From contig NZ_VIWU01000001.1 in NCBI RefSeq assembly GCF_007994075.1, forward strand, positions 6,138,001 through 6,202,000: a DNA stretch of 64,000 bases, written 5' to 3'. Each line of letters starts with the position of its first letter. Position 1 is the stretch's first letter. Below are positions 56,576-64,000 of this stretch, in pieces. The DNA comes from Pseudonocardia hierapolitana. Lineage in GTDB: Bacteria > Actinomycetota > Actinomycetes > Mycobacteriales > Pseudonocardiaceae. The position numbers and the translations under genes were made by a program. The notes under the pieces are model-generated. The model was not told the origin of the DNA. It made no database searches and worked only from the letters and a program-made list of their open reading frames with translations.

Positions 56576-57032
56576 TCGTCTGATTCTATCGGATCTCGTC
56601 CTCGTGTCACTTCTGGGAGCAATCTCGTTAGGCCGCGAGGCCGCCCGGATGCTGCCAGGTGGCTTCCCATGCGGCTGCGCCAGGCCATCGGATGCGCTAG
56701 CGGGCTCGGCGAGCCACATCGAGCGTCACCCGAGGCAGTGACCAGATCTGTGACCACGACGGCCTGAGAGGTGCCGGTGCGGAGCGACGTGGGGTGAGAC
56801 GATTTGGACTTGTTCCAGCAGGTCGCGATGCTCTCGCTGCTACTTGTGAGACGCCCAGAGACGTCCTCCACCCGACTCATAACCCAGAGGGCACGGCCCG
56901 GGGCCGGTCAGCGCGCGGCCAGCTCGGAGATGCAGGGTCGGTGCATTGGGCGCCCGCGGCAGCTGAACGCGTAACACCACAGCTCCGCTAAGCGACAGAC
57001 GCGCCAGAGACTGAGTCGAGCGGAGACAAGTT
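56576..57032. other. Gene-free stretch with a tRNA-Met-like fragment
   Basis: No gene is seen in these 457 bases. CCACCCGACTCATAACCCAG (near 56870-56889) resembles the anticodon arm of an initiator or elongator tRNA-Met (CAT), but no T-arm or acceptor follows, so it is at most another att-like scrap. Confidence 0.3.
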
Positions 57033-57536
57033 GTGACATCTGGCAGTTCGAGCACTCCACCATCGGGGACGGTATCGCCCAGCGAGATTGCCATGTACTC
57101 GGCGGTCGCGGCGCGTAGGACGCAGTTCGATAACCTGATGTGGCAAGTTCCGATCCTTAGCATCACCGCACAAGCATTTTTGTTCACTGTCTCGCTGGGT
57201 GCCGATACTAGCCAAGCCGCTCGCGTCATCTCTTCGAGTCTCTCACTGATCGTTACCGTACTCACACTGCAGCTCTTCGTTCGCCATAGGCAGTCTGAGA
57301 TTACCGATGCGCACTGGCTTGAAGAGCGTGAGGCACAACTCAATAGTTCCGCTTTCCATGGGCGATCGTGGCAGAGCGCCCGCAATGCAGTAGATCCAGA
57401 TGCGCAACCTTTCAGTGCGCTTGCTCATATCGGAGGCTATAGAATGTGGTCGATTGGGCTTTGCATCTTCGGTCTTGCAAGCCTGATCGTCCTGGCCATT
57501 TCGATTACTGTGCCTGCCATTCTCGACGGAAAGTAG
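57033..57536 (+). CDS. Membrane protein of unknown function
   Basis: Protein of 167 residues with three hydrophobic segments (VPILSITAQAFLFTVSLGA, then ARVISSSLSLIVTVLTLQLFV, and a C-terminal LCIFGLASLIVLAISITVP) and a charged middle. Such compact few-TM proteins are common as effectors in defence clusters, but no family is recognised here. The GTG at 57033 follows GGAGACAAG. Lower GC suggests transfer. Confidence 0.55.
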   Translation: MTSGSSSTPPSGTVSPSEIAMYSAVAARRTQFDNLMWQVPILSITAQAFLFTVSLGADTSQAARVISSSLSLIVTVLTLQLFVRHRQSEITDAHWLEEREAQLNSSAFHGRSWQSARNAVDPDAQPFSALAHIGGYRMWSIGLCIFGLASLIVLAISITVPAILDGK

Positions 57537-57726
57537 GATATCCTGCAAGCTGAACGGAACCGGTGCTACTTCTGTCGCCGGTGTGGAGCCACGTCGGCAG
57601 CGCCTCTAGTCGAACTACTCATCACGACGGACCTCTGCTCGTGGCGGACGACCGGGGTCCTTCGTCGGCGGACCGAGACGCTTAGGCTCATGCTTACCTC
57701 GATCGCGCGCCCTAGGTAGTGCGAGC

Positions 57727-58425
57727 ATGACCAGCCCTTCTCTCCAGACTTCAGGTCCCGGGCAGGCCAGCATCTTGGTCCATTTCTGCGGCCGTCCACC
57801 AGGAACTGCTCAACACTGGGGGCTCGACACGGCGATCGCAGCAATGTCGCCCCCGGAGCGGTTAGCTAATATCCTCTGGGAGGAGCGACTGCGGGGAAGT
57901 GCAGCGTTCGATGCGGCTCGACCTTCTGTGTGCTTCTCTGAGGCAGCTGAGGCGCATCTCGCGTGGCTCGTTACAAGCCGAGCGTTTCCACCCTGGGCGC
58001 TGATATTCGCCAAGCAGAGCGTTTTCGATCTTGGCGGCGGCCCCGTATGGTATGCGCGTCCCGAAGCTTATGAGCAGGCCAGGGGTACTCCGGCAGCAGA
58101 GTGGGCTGTCAGGTTCGAAACTGCCGTCGGTCGCTACTCCGACTGGACGCACGAGAAGGAGTGGCGTTTACAGGCTGACTCGCTGCCGATTCGCCAGGCA
58201 GGCCTCATTGGCATCCTGGTCGGCGACCCCCGTTGGATACCTGCGCGCTGGGGCAGTATGCCAACTGGTCATTTTATCGACGCCCATGGAGGGCTGACCG
58301 CCGATCCTACCGGCCAGCCGGAGCTCCGAACTCAGTGGTGGTCCCCATCAATCTGGCCGGGCTTACCTCGGTTCTGGTTCGACCCTCATGCCGGGCGGAT
58401 CGAGGCACTGCCGCCGGGGACATAG
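57727..58425 (+). CDS. DUF2971-like protein
   Basis: Protein of 232 residues with the pattern of DUF2971 proteins: a central SVCFSEAAEAHLAWLVTSRAFPPWALIFAKQSVF segment and a late DWTHEKEWRLQAD (the EWR motif), followed by a beta region. DUF2971 proteins occur in mobile elements and some abortive-infection contexts; function unknown. The ATG at 57727 is the natural start. It stands alone between a membrane gene and the broken restriction-like gene. Confidence 0.6.
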   Translation: MTSPSLQTSGPGQASILVHFCGRPPGTAQHWGLDTAIAAMSPPERLANILWEERLRGSAAFDAARPSVCFSEAAEAHLAWLVTSRAFPPWALIFAKQSVFDLGGGPVWYARPEAYEQARGTPAAEWAVRFETAVGRYSDWTHEKEWRLQADSLPIRQAGLIGILVGDPRWIPARWGSMPTGHFIDAHGGLTADPTGQPELRTQWWSPSIWPGLPRFWFDPHAGRIEALPPGT

Positions 58426-58688
58426 ATTCCAAAACCACACCCGGGGCGGATGCTGGCTCAACACGGTGGGTCGCGAGCTTGGCGTGATCGGGTGCGACCC
58501 GACGAGCCGGCTTGCGCCGGGCTGTGCACGGTCCAGCTCAGATCAGATGTACAAGTGCCTGGCAGTCAGGCAGTCCCAGCTTCAGCTCAGCGAGCACTCG
58601 CAGCCAACAGGTGTCGGGTGACATCTCCCGCGATTCTTGTCCGATAATCCGGCACAGCGCGGACGTGGCTAGCGCGGAATTACTCAAC

Positions 58689-59837
58689 TTAGCGCGGATG
58701 ATTGGCACGCCTCTGCTCGATCCTCTCCAGGAGTCCTATATGGTCATCTGGCGACCTTTCGGCCCATTTGTCTGGCTCCCGCCAGATGGCTTCAATACCT
58801 AGCGATAAAATGAGATCCACGAAAGCGTTGCCAATTGGCTCAGAGAACAGCGCGATCAGCGATGGATCTGGTCGGCCAATGTCCCGATAGCAGAAATGTC
58901 GGTAAGAGAAGAGTTGGCCGATAGCTTCACGGACCGCGATCTCAGCGTTAGGGCCTACGGTCTTGGCTTCTACTAGCCAGTGGTCCGCCTCATCGTCCAC
59001 GGTCATGTCGCACGGATGGGTGTTGTTCGCTACTTCGAGCTGTGATCCGCGGACCCAGTCGCGGAATGACGTCAGTAGATCCTCATGACGGCGCTGGCGT
59101 ACTTGTTCATGAGTCCGGACAGAGGCGCGATAGCTTGCGCCACTCTTAGGCTTGAATGCCGGCGGCTGGGGCGAAACTTCTTCTTCGCGCGCTCACTGTC
59201 TGGCGAAGTCGCGATTATGCCTGGGTGCTGAGCGAGCACCTCACGCTTAGCTTCGACGCAGGCCGAGTAGAAACTTAGCAGGCGGGTAAGATCTTCTCGC
59301 AATACCTCTTCGCTCGGCAGATCTCGAACCGAGTATTCAATTGCGGCGATGTTGCCCTTCTCGTAGGCTCGTGGAAGAAAGTAGCGGTCCGCGTCGAGTT
59401 TGATCTTCGAGGTAATGCCCTTGAGTGCTTCAACTGAGAAGCGGCTGCGAAGTAGTCCGCTCTCCTTGTCGAGTTCCTCTAGTGCCGCCCGCTCAGCGGC
59501 GGCACCGGACAGCCCTCGACGCATTGCATTGTCTTTGTGTTGCGTCACTCCTTGATTCATTGCTGAGGTAGAGTCTAGAAAGATCGGCACTGTACAGATA
59601 TACGATGTACAGTCCCTCCTTGGCGGTGGTGGTGACGTCAGGATCGAGTATTGCGATCCAAGGAACCACAGGTAGCGACTGGCCAGATCCGCTGACAAGC
59701 GCGCGCATGCCGGGCGGCAGGAGATCAGGCAATTGCTGCTTACTGCGTCTAAGGTGCTCCTGCGCAGGTTGCTGTCTCTCGTCTACGTGTCGATAGCCGT
59801 ACGTCACGACACCGAGTAGCGCGCCCTTGAGGTCCAC
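58689..59837 (-). pseudogene. MrcB-like (DUF3578) restriction protein with PD-(D/E)XK C-terminus, two frameshifts
   Basis: Three frames of one protein. The first (from GTG 59837) holds the MrcB-type domain: LPDLLPPGMRALVSGSGQSL, then VPWIAILDPDVTTTAKEGLY and VYLYSADLSRLYLS. An extra A near 59561 shifts into the next frame, NQGVTQHKDNAMRRGLSGAA. A missing base in the TTT near 59175 then shifts into the last part, FKPKSGASYRASVRTHEQ and HWLVEAKTVGPNAEIAVREAIGQLFSYRHF, whose VEAK gives a PD-(D/E)XK-like core. The intact protein would be about 382 residues and cut modified DNA. Confidence 0.7.
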
Positions 59838-60270
59838 GGCGGCGATCGTATGCGGCCCGTCTGACAGCCCCGTCGGGACTAGAGGATGGCCACGTTCGCC
59901 ACATGACCTCCGCTTAGTGCCCATAAGGTACGCGGGCGGGGGCCGTGCAGCTAGCGTGCAACTAGTCAGGGTGCGAGCCGTCAAAAGGATGCACCGTGCT
60001 GCATCCTGTGAGCGCAGGTCAGCGGCGGGGCGAACGGAGTAGTACTCGGGGCAGACGTCCAAACTGGAGCTTGATCGATGCCGACCGAAGTAGTGGACCT
60101 TGCCTCGCAAGGGTCGCCTCGTGCGAGGCGGTCGCCACAAGATCGGATCCCAGGTTTACCGGCCAGGAACCACGCCGAACGCCGGGAAGTCACCGCAGGT
60201 ACCCGCGCAGCTGGGCGGTAGTGTCCGGCACCGCGAGGCACCGCCCCAAGGCATGATCCTGGAATCCCTG
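59838..60270. other. Gene-free stretch, 433 bases
   Basis: Between the restriction-like pseudogene and the tRNA fragment. Open frames here are short and not protein-like. No repeat or hairpin of note is seen. Confidence 0.35.
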
Positions 60271-60300
60271 GGTCGCAGGTTCGAGTCCTGCCGGGGGCAC
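60271..60300 (+). other. 3' end of a tRNA gene (attachment-site fragment)
   Basis: The bases form a T-arm GCAGG-TTCGAGT-CCTGC (60275-60291) followed by the 3' acceptor strand CGGGGGC and discriminator A, without an encoded CCA. The 5' half, D-arm and anticodon arm are absent, so only a tRNA tail remains. Such tails mark the distal end of elements integrated in tRNA genes; the acceptor fits an Arg or Thr/Ala-type tRNA. Confidence 0.65.
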
Positions 60301-60716
60301 AAAACCTGCTGATCACCCGCCCCAGATCGTGTACACCGCGGTGCGCCCGCTGAGTGAGCCGGCTTCCGTAGCCGCGAAGGGCGCACCGGCTTCCAGTTCG
60401 ACCGCGCGGTCCGCCACGGCGACGACTGGGTGGGCCCCTCCAGCAACGGTCGCAGCGTTCCCTCATGTCCGACGCGGCGTCTCCCGGCGCTGGTGATCGA
60501 CGCCACTCGGAACCAATTGCAGGCCGTGCAGGTCAACGGTCAACCTCAAACCGGGGCGACAACCGAACCAGCGACCATCGACAGTGCGCCTCCACCACCT
60601 GAGCAGGCCGGGCACGCGCCCAGTCGCCTTCAGGTACCCGCTCGGCGGCGGATCATCCACCCCGTCAAAGTCTGATTCACACTGCGAACAAGAGCTGCGA
60701 GCCGCAGATCTCCTGA
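60301..60716. other. Gene-free stretch, 416 bases
   Basis: From the tRNA tail to the hairpin at 60717. No convincing gene; several short open frames without ribosome sites. Confidence 0.35.
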
Positions 60717-60749
60717 GAGCACGTCCCGATGATCATCGGGGTCGTGCTC
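60717..60749. terminator. Strong hairpin
   Basis: GAGCACG...CGATGATCATCG...CGTGCTC folds into a stem of about 14 pairs with one bulge. It lies in a gene-free stretch and could insulate the operon that starts at 60896. Confidence 0.55.
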
Positions 60750-60861
60750 ATGCTTAGAGGACCTCATTCTACGCGCGGCCTCGCCCAATCGACCCGCAGG
60801 GAGCAGAAATAGGTCGATGTTCGACCGATCAGCGGATGACTAAGGTCCTGGCTCAACGCTA

Positions 60862-60892
60862 TGTTGCCCTCCTCGGTTCGAGGAGGGCAACA
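60862..60892 (+). promoter_or_regulatory. Perfect hairpin that buries a ribosome-binding site
   Basis: TGTTGCCCTCCTCG and CGAGGAGGGCAACA pair over 14 bases with a 3-base loop (GTT). The 3' arm holds AGGAGG (60881-60886), nine bases before the ATG at 60896. In the folded state ribosome access would be blocked, so the element could act as a translational switch, or as a terminator for reading through. Confidence 0.65.
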
Positions 60893-60895
60893 TTC

Positions 60896-61525
60896 ATGGG
60901 ACCTGATGACCGTGAGAGAATTGCGCTTGATGCAATGATTCAGGAAGCTCGAGAGCTCGGTAAGGCGCTGCCTGCATTTCTGCTCAGCTTCGAGCGGATA
61001 TTCAGTCTAAGTATCGTCGTGCTGATCGGAAGTCTAACGCTTGGGCTCGACCCTAGTCGTCACGTCATCCTAGTCGTTCTCCCGTTTCCGCTCCTGGTGT
61101 TCTATGCGTTCGCCTTGCAGGCATTTACTGAGATGCTCTCGCGCGCGGGCCATAAGCGGTATCTGGAAGAGACGATCAACGAACGCCTGGGCGAGCAGGT
61201 CCTGTTGGATGAAATATATGTCGCGAGCGTACGGCAGTCGAGGCTTAGTCATGGCCTCATGTATCTCTCAATCGCGACCTTCCTAGGGTTACTCGCCATC
61301 GTGGGATTCGTCGTATCGCTGCGTCAAGCGGCATTCGTGCCGTACTTGTATGTGATCGGTATCGTCCTCCTCGCTAGTCTGAACGTCAGTGCATATATCG
61401 AGCTGCGCGCTGCCTACAAGAAAGGGTACGAAATAGCCCGGAGGGCGACGCGAACCGGGTCCAGTGGCCCGCTGCCGCCGCCCGAAAGTCCGCTACTTCA
61501 CTCGTGGTCTATCGCTAGGCCTTGA
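60896..61525 (+). CDS. Membrane protein of unknown function
   Basis: Protein of 209 residues with four hydrophobic segments in two pairs (FSLSIVVLIGSLTLGL and ILVVLPFPLLVFYAFALQAF; then LMYLSIATFLGLLAIVGFVV and PYLYVIGIVLLASLNVSAYI), separated by an amphipathic charged stretch. Not recognised. I chose the ATG at 60896 because AGGAGG precedes it; an ATG at 60836 would lie upstream of the hairpin. The glycosyltransferase gene follows after 44 bases, so both form a unit. GC is low. Confidence 0.6.
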   Translation: MGPDDRERIALDAMIQEARELGKALPAFLLSFERIFSLSIVVLIGSLTLGLDPSRHVILVVLPFPLLVFYAFALQAFTEMLSRAGHKRYLEETINERLGEQVLLDEIYVASVRQSRLSHGLMYLSIATFLGLLAIVGFVVSLRQAAFVPYLYVIGIVLLASLNVSAYIELRAAYKKGYEIARRATRTGSSGPLPPPESPLLHSWSIARP

Positions 61526-61569
61526 ACGTGCCGCCAAACCGGCCTCGCACTCAGGAGGGGACCGCAAAG

Positions 61570-62664
61570 ATGCAGCGAGTCTTGTTCGTATACTCGACTG
61601 CCGGGGGAGGACATCAGAGTGTAGCGAAGGCCTTGCTCGATGCCACAAGGAGGGAATATCCTGCCCTCCTGCTAGCGGAAGAGGACTTCTTTCGTCGCGT
61701 GTCTCTACTTCGACCGCTACCAACAGTTTACGGCTGGCTGACGCGAAATGCGGTCTGGCTTTACGACGCGATCTTCAGATTCTTGAATAGGGCACTGCCG
61801 GCGGCACGGGTAGTTCAAATACTAAAGGCGGTCACGGCAGACGCGGCTCGCCGGATTGTAGAGGAGCACCAACCTGACCTAATCGTGATTACGGCCCCCG
61901 CCGTAGCTCATGTATTTGACCATATCCGGACAGTTGTGGATCGACCCTACTACCTTGCTGTTGTCGTCACAGACTTGTCTTCGTCGCTCCATCGCCTCTG
62001 GGTGTGTCCGGGAATAGACGCAACAATTGCGTGCGACGTGGCCGTACTTGAAAGACTGCTCTCGTACGGCCTCAACTCGCCATTCGAAGTCCTGCCTTTT
62101 CCGGTGCATTCGGACTTTACGCGATCGGAAGCGTATGCGGCTAGGAACGCATCGAGAGTGGTTGCCGACAGACCTGTCATTCTGGTCACGATGGGACAGG
62201 CTTGTGCTGGTCCAACCTTGGCAGTCGTTTCAGCCCTTGCTGAGGATGATCGAAAAGCCAATATTGTTGTCGTGACAGGTCGAAATCGGAGCCTTGCGCG
62301 TCGACTCAGGCGCAGGCACGGCGCCAACCTTGTCATAGTTGGTGCGACTAATGAGATGCCGCGCTTGATGGCGATGAGCGATGTCATTGTTACAAAGGGT
62401 GGCTCATCAACAATCATGGAGGCGGTAGCCGTAGGTCTCCCGATCATAGTCGCTTCCGAGGTTGGGATCCAGGAGTCAGGAATCGGGCGGAAGGTCGAGG
62501 TGTCGGGCTGGGGCATGTACGAGTCCGATCCGGCAAAGGCGGCACTTGCTGCGCTAGATCTAGCCTGCGATTCATATGCTATGAGGTGCAGGAGAGTAGG
62601 ACGGGAGTCCGATCCGTTGAAGATCGTGCGATGCCTCGCAGGGTTCCTGGCCACTGGCACTTGA
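61570..62664 (+). CDS. MGDG-synthase/MurG-like glycosyltransferase (GT28-type)
   Basis: Protein of 364 residues. The N-terminal lobe has the MGDG-synthase motif VYSTAGGGHQSVAKALLDATRREYP and a middle region VVTDLSSSLHRLWVCPGIDATIACDVAVLERLLSYGL; the C-terminal lobe has ILVTMGQACAGPTLAVVSAL, then VVVTGRNRSLARRL, then DVIVTKGGSSTIMEAVAVGLPIIVAS, the nucleotide-sugar binding part of GT28 enzymes. It would transfer a sugar to a lipid. The ATG at 61570 follows AGGAGGGG. It pairs with the membrane protein upstream; GC near 54 percent suggests transfer. Confidence 0.8.
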   Translation: MQRVLFVYSTAGGGHQSVAKALLDATRREYPALLLAEEDFFRRVSLLRPLPTVYGWLTRNAVWLYDAIFRFLNRALPAARVVQILKAVTADAARRIVEEHQPDLIVITAPAVAHVFDHIRTVVDRPYYLAVVVTDLSSSLHRLWVCPGIDATIACDVAVLERLLSYGLNSPFEVLPFPVHSDFTRSEAYAARNASRVVADRPVILVTMGQACAGPTLAVVSALAEDDRKANIVVVTGRNRSLARRLRRRHGANLVIVGATNEMPRLMAMSDVIVTKGGSSTIMEAVAVGLPIIVASEVGIQESGIGRKVEVSGWGMYESDPAKAALAALDLACDSYAMRCRRVGRESDPLKIVRCLAGFLATGT

Positions 62665-62881
62665 TCACGAGGTTGCCGTGCAGGTGGAAGGGCTGCATGT
62701 GCGGCTCGGGGCCAACCTCGCCGTGCCGATCGAGACGTCAAGCTACGTCGTGCTCGACGCATGTCGATGTCCGGGCGGGCTCGCGCTGGGTCTTCCTCGG
62801 CGGCAACACCCAGCCAAAGCGGCTACAGGCCTGCGGCGGATCCGGCCCAGCTTCCTGAACCGAAGGTAGCACTCGAAAAAG

Positions 62882-64000
62882 CTAGGCGCTGATGCCAAAG
62901 ACCTTCGGAACGTACTTGCTGGCTTCCTCCCGAACCCACTGGAATGACTGGTGATGATTTGCCAACGCCGTCAGTTTCGAGGTGCTGAGGCCAATCTCCT
63001 GCAGTAGCGACAGCGTAATCATTGCTGATGTCAGTTCGGCAAGTGCGTACATCACTGGGCCGGTGGGTGGGTCGTCAGAAGGATCGACGTCGAAGCGATG
63101 TACCAGGACATTTCGGGCCTCTGTGGCTGCCCTCGCCCAGCGGTTCGCCTTGGGTATGAACGGGTGGACAACTTCCGGACCCAGCCGGTCGACGAGTTCC
63201 ATGAGCCGTTGCTTGAGACTCGGCTCGTTCCAGAGCCGGCTCGTGAGCCATTGCCGGTGTTCAGGCGCCACGGCCTTCACGAGGGCCGCCTGCATTGCGT
63301 CGAACTGCTCGTGAGACACGTACGTCTGGTCAGGCAATAGACGCCGGTGGAGGCCTTCAGCTGCTGCAACGGCCGTGATCAACCGGTTCTCCATGAAGGA
63401 TCGCGCCATGTAGCGCTGGCCAAGAAGCATCCCGATCACGGGCCCGAGGCGATCTACCATCTCGAACCAGGTCGGCAGAAGATCAGCGAACGAGATGTCC
63501 TTCAGGGTGAAGAGCGCCTGATGGTCGGCCACAGCCTTGCTGTCCGGCTTCGCTCGGTAGAGCGGTGCGAAGTAGGCCTCAACCTTGACGGGATGCCCCT
63601 GTGGCGCCTCGGCGTCTGGCGGGCTTTGCTGCGGTGGGTCCGTCCGGATCAAGGTGATGTCGTGCAATCCGCACGGAGTGTCCGCAGCCAGGGTCAGGAG
63701 GTCCTGAAGCGGTTTGGTCCACTGATCGATCAGTGTCCATGCACTTCGGGGCTCGGGGACGGTAACCGCCAGGTCTGCTCGCTCGGCGAGCGACTCGACT
63801 GTTCGGTCAGCGTGGGCAGCTTCGTTCGTCACGCCGCGCAGTCGGAGCTGGATCGAGGCGTCTCCGACGTGCGCCGTGAGAGCTTCGGCAGGCTTCCAGC
63901 TGACCGTGACCGAGCTCGAGCGGTCATTGACCTGCTCGAAGGCTCGCACGAGGCCGGACTGGTTGGACCACGGGAGGAGGTGGTCGATCCCCATAACGAT
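62882..64000 (-). CDS. ApeA-like protein with HEPN domain, 5' end outside the window
   Basis: The visible 370 residues end at TAG 62882; the frame continues past 64000, so the N-terminus is cut off. The C-terminal part is a HEPN domain of the ApeA type: SFMENRLITAVAAAEGLHRRLLPD, then SLKQRLMELVDRLG, and the RxxxxH catalytic motif in ARNVLVHRFD. The part before it (KVEAYFAPLYRAKPDSKAVADHQALFTLKDISFADLLPTWFEMVD) is ApeA N-domain-like. HEPN proteins of this type are RNases that kill infected cells; ApeA alone is reported to be anti-phage. Confidence 0.72.
   Translation of the reverse strand: MVMGIDHLLPWSNQSGLVRAFEQVNDRSSSVTVSWKPAEALTAHVGDASIQLRLRGVTNEAAHADRTVESLAERADLAVTVPEPRSAWTLIDQWTKPLQDLLTLAADTPCGLHDITLIRTDPPQQSPPDAEAPQGHPVKVEAYFAPLYRAKPDSKAVADHQALFTLKDISFADLLPTWFEMVDRLGPVIGMLLGQRYMARSFMENRLITAVAAAEGLHRRLLPDQTYVSHEQFDAMQAALVKAVAPEHRQWLTSRLWNEPSLKQRLMELVDRLGPEVVHPFIPKANRWARAATEARNVLVHRFDVDPSDDPPTGPVMYALAELTSAMITLSLLQEIGLSTSKLTALANHHQSFQWVREEASKYVPKVFGISA

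Noticed and set aside
62678..62869. Small gene between the glycosyltransferase and the ApeA-like gene
   Set aside because: No ribosome site, and the peptide switches from natural to Arg/Pro-rich composition; at most a gene remnant.

Overview
The window is high-GC DNA with many GTG starts, leaderless genes and abundant short-chain dehydrogenase, MarR, PadR, WhiB, MbtH and F420/PPOX-type genes. This points to an actinomycete, most likely of the Pseudonocardiaceae (Pseudonocardia or a relative); the genus is an inference. All calls come from reading the sequence, and no database search was possible.

Positions 1-37,150 look like ordinary chromosome with small metabolic and regulatory modules. 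They are: an NMT1/SsuA-type binding lipoprotein with a KduD-like dehydrogenase (19-1948); a LysR regulator facing a cupin dioxygenase across a T-N11-A palindrome (2004-3515); a CrtI-like oxidoreductase (4971-6566); a PadR/SDR module with an ATGT-N8-ACAT operator (10217-12438); a MarR-controlled 14-TM efflux pump fused to carboxypeptidase-regulatory-like repeats (12540-15735); a TPP enzyme with a UspA protein (17626-19884); a secreted serine protease (20194-21354); a siderophore-type set of MbtH, hydrolase and amine N-monooxygenase (21697-24341) beside a MarR/MFS pair with a perfect operator; a SigG/SigJ-type sigma factor (26396-27373); an orphan fructose-PTS IIC gene; and a P1B-4 metal ATPase with an ArsR regulator across a 22-bp operator (32842-35170).

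Positions 37,230-64,000 are an accessory region. At its left edge lie a 17-bp-arm hairpin and what looks like the last codons of a principal sigma factor gene (VVRDYLD-stop), suggesting integration at the 3' end of sigA. The first cargo (37,642-40,966) is a probable defence island. A class III nucleotide cyclase (PycC-like), an E2/ubiquitin-conjugating-like protein and a membrane effector of the PycTM type form one operon. A divergent HTH plus ImmA/IrrE metallopeptidase pair resembles the CapH/CapP module of CBASS. A Pycsar-type system with an E2-like partner and CapHP-type control is the most interesting object here.

Two diverged tRNA-like remnants (41,075-41,143 and 44,472-44,553) flank a large transglutaminase-like gene. 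From 46 to 56 kb lies a decayed actinomycete integrative and conjugative element: WhiB, a small membrane protein, a frameshifted DUF2637 gene, an FtsK/TraB translocase and two small conserved genes on the minus strand. A regulatory cluster follows (two paralogous HTH-DUF5919-like proteins, NUDIX, HD and a tandem GntR with a 20-bp perfect palindrome). No integrase, Rep or relaxase was recognised. From 56 to 64 kb, lower-GC accessory genes follow: small membrane proteins, a DUF2971-like protein, an MrcB/PD-(D/E)XK restriction-like gene broken by two frameshifts, a tRNA 3'-end fragment (60,271-60,300), a membrane protein whose ribosome-binding site is buried in a perfect hairpin, an MGDG-synthase/MurG-like glycosyltransferase, and an ApeA-type HEPN gene cut by the window end.
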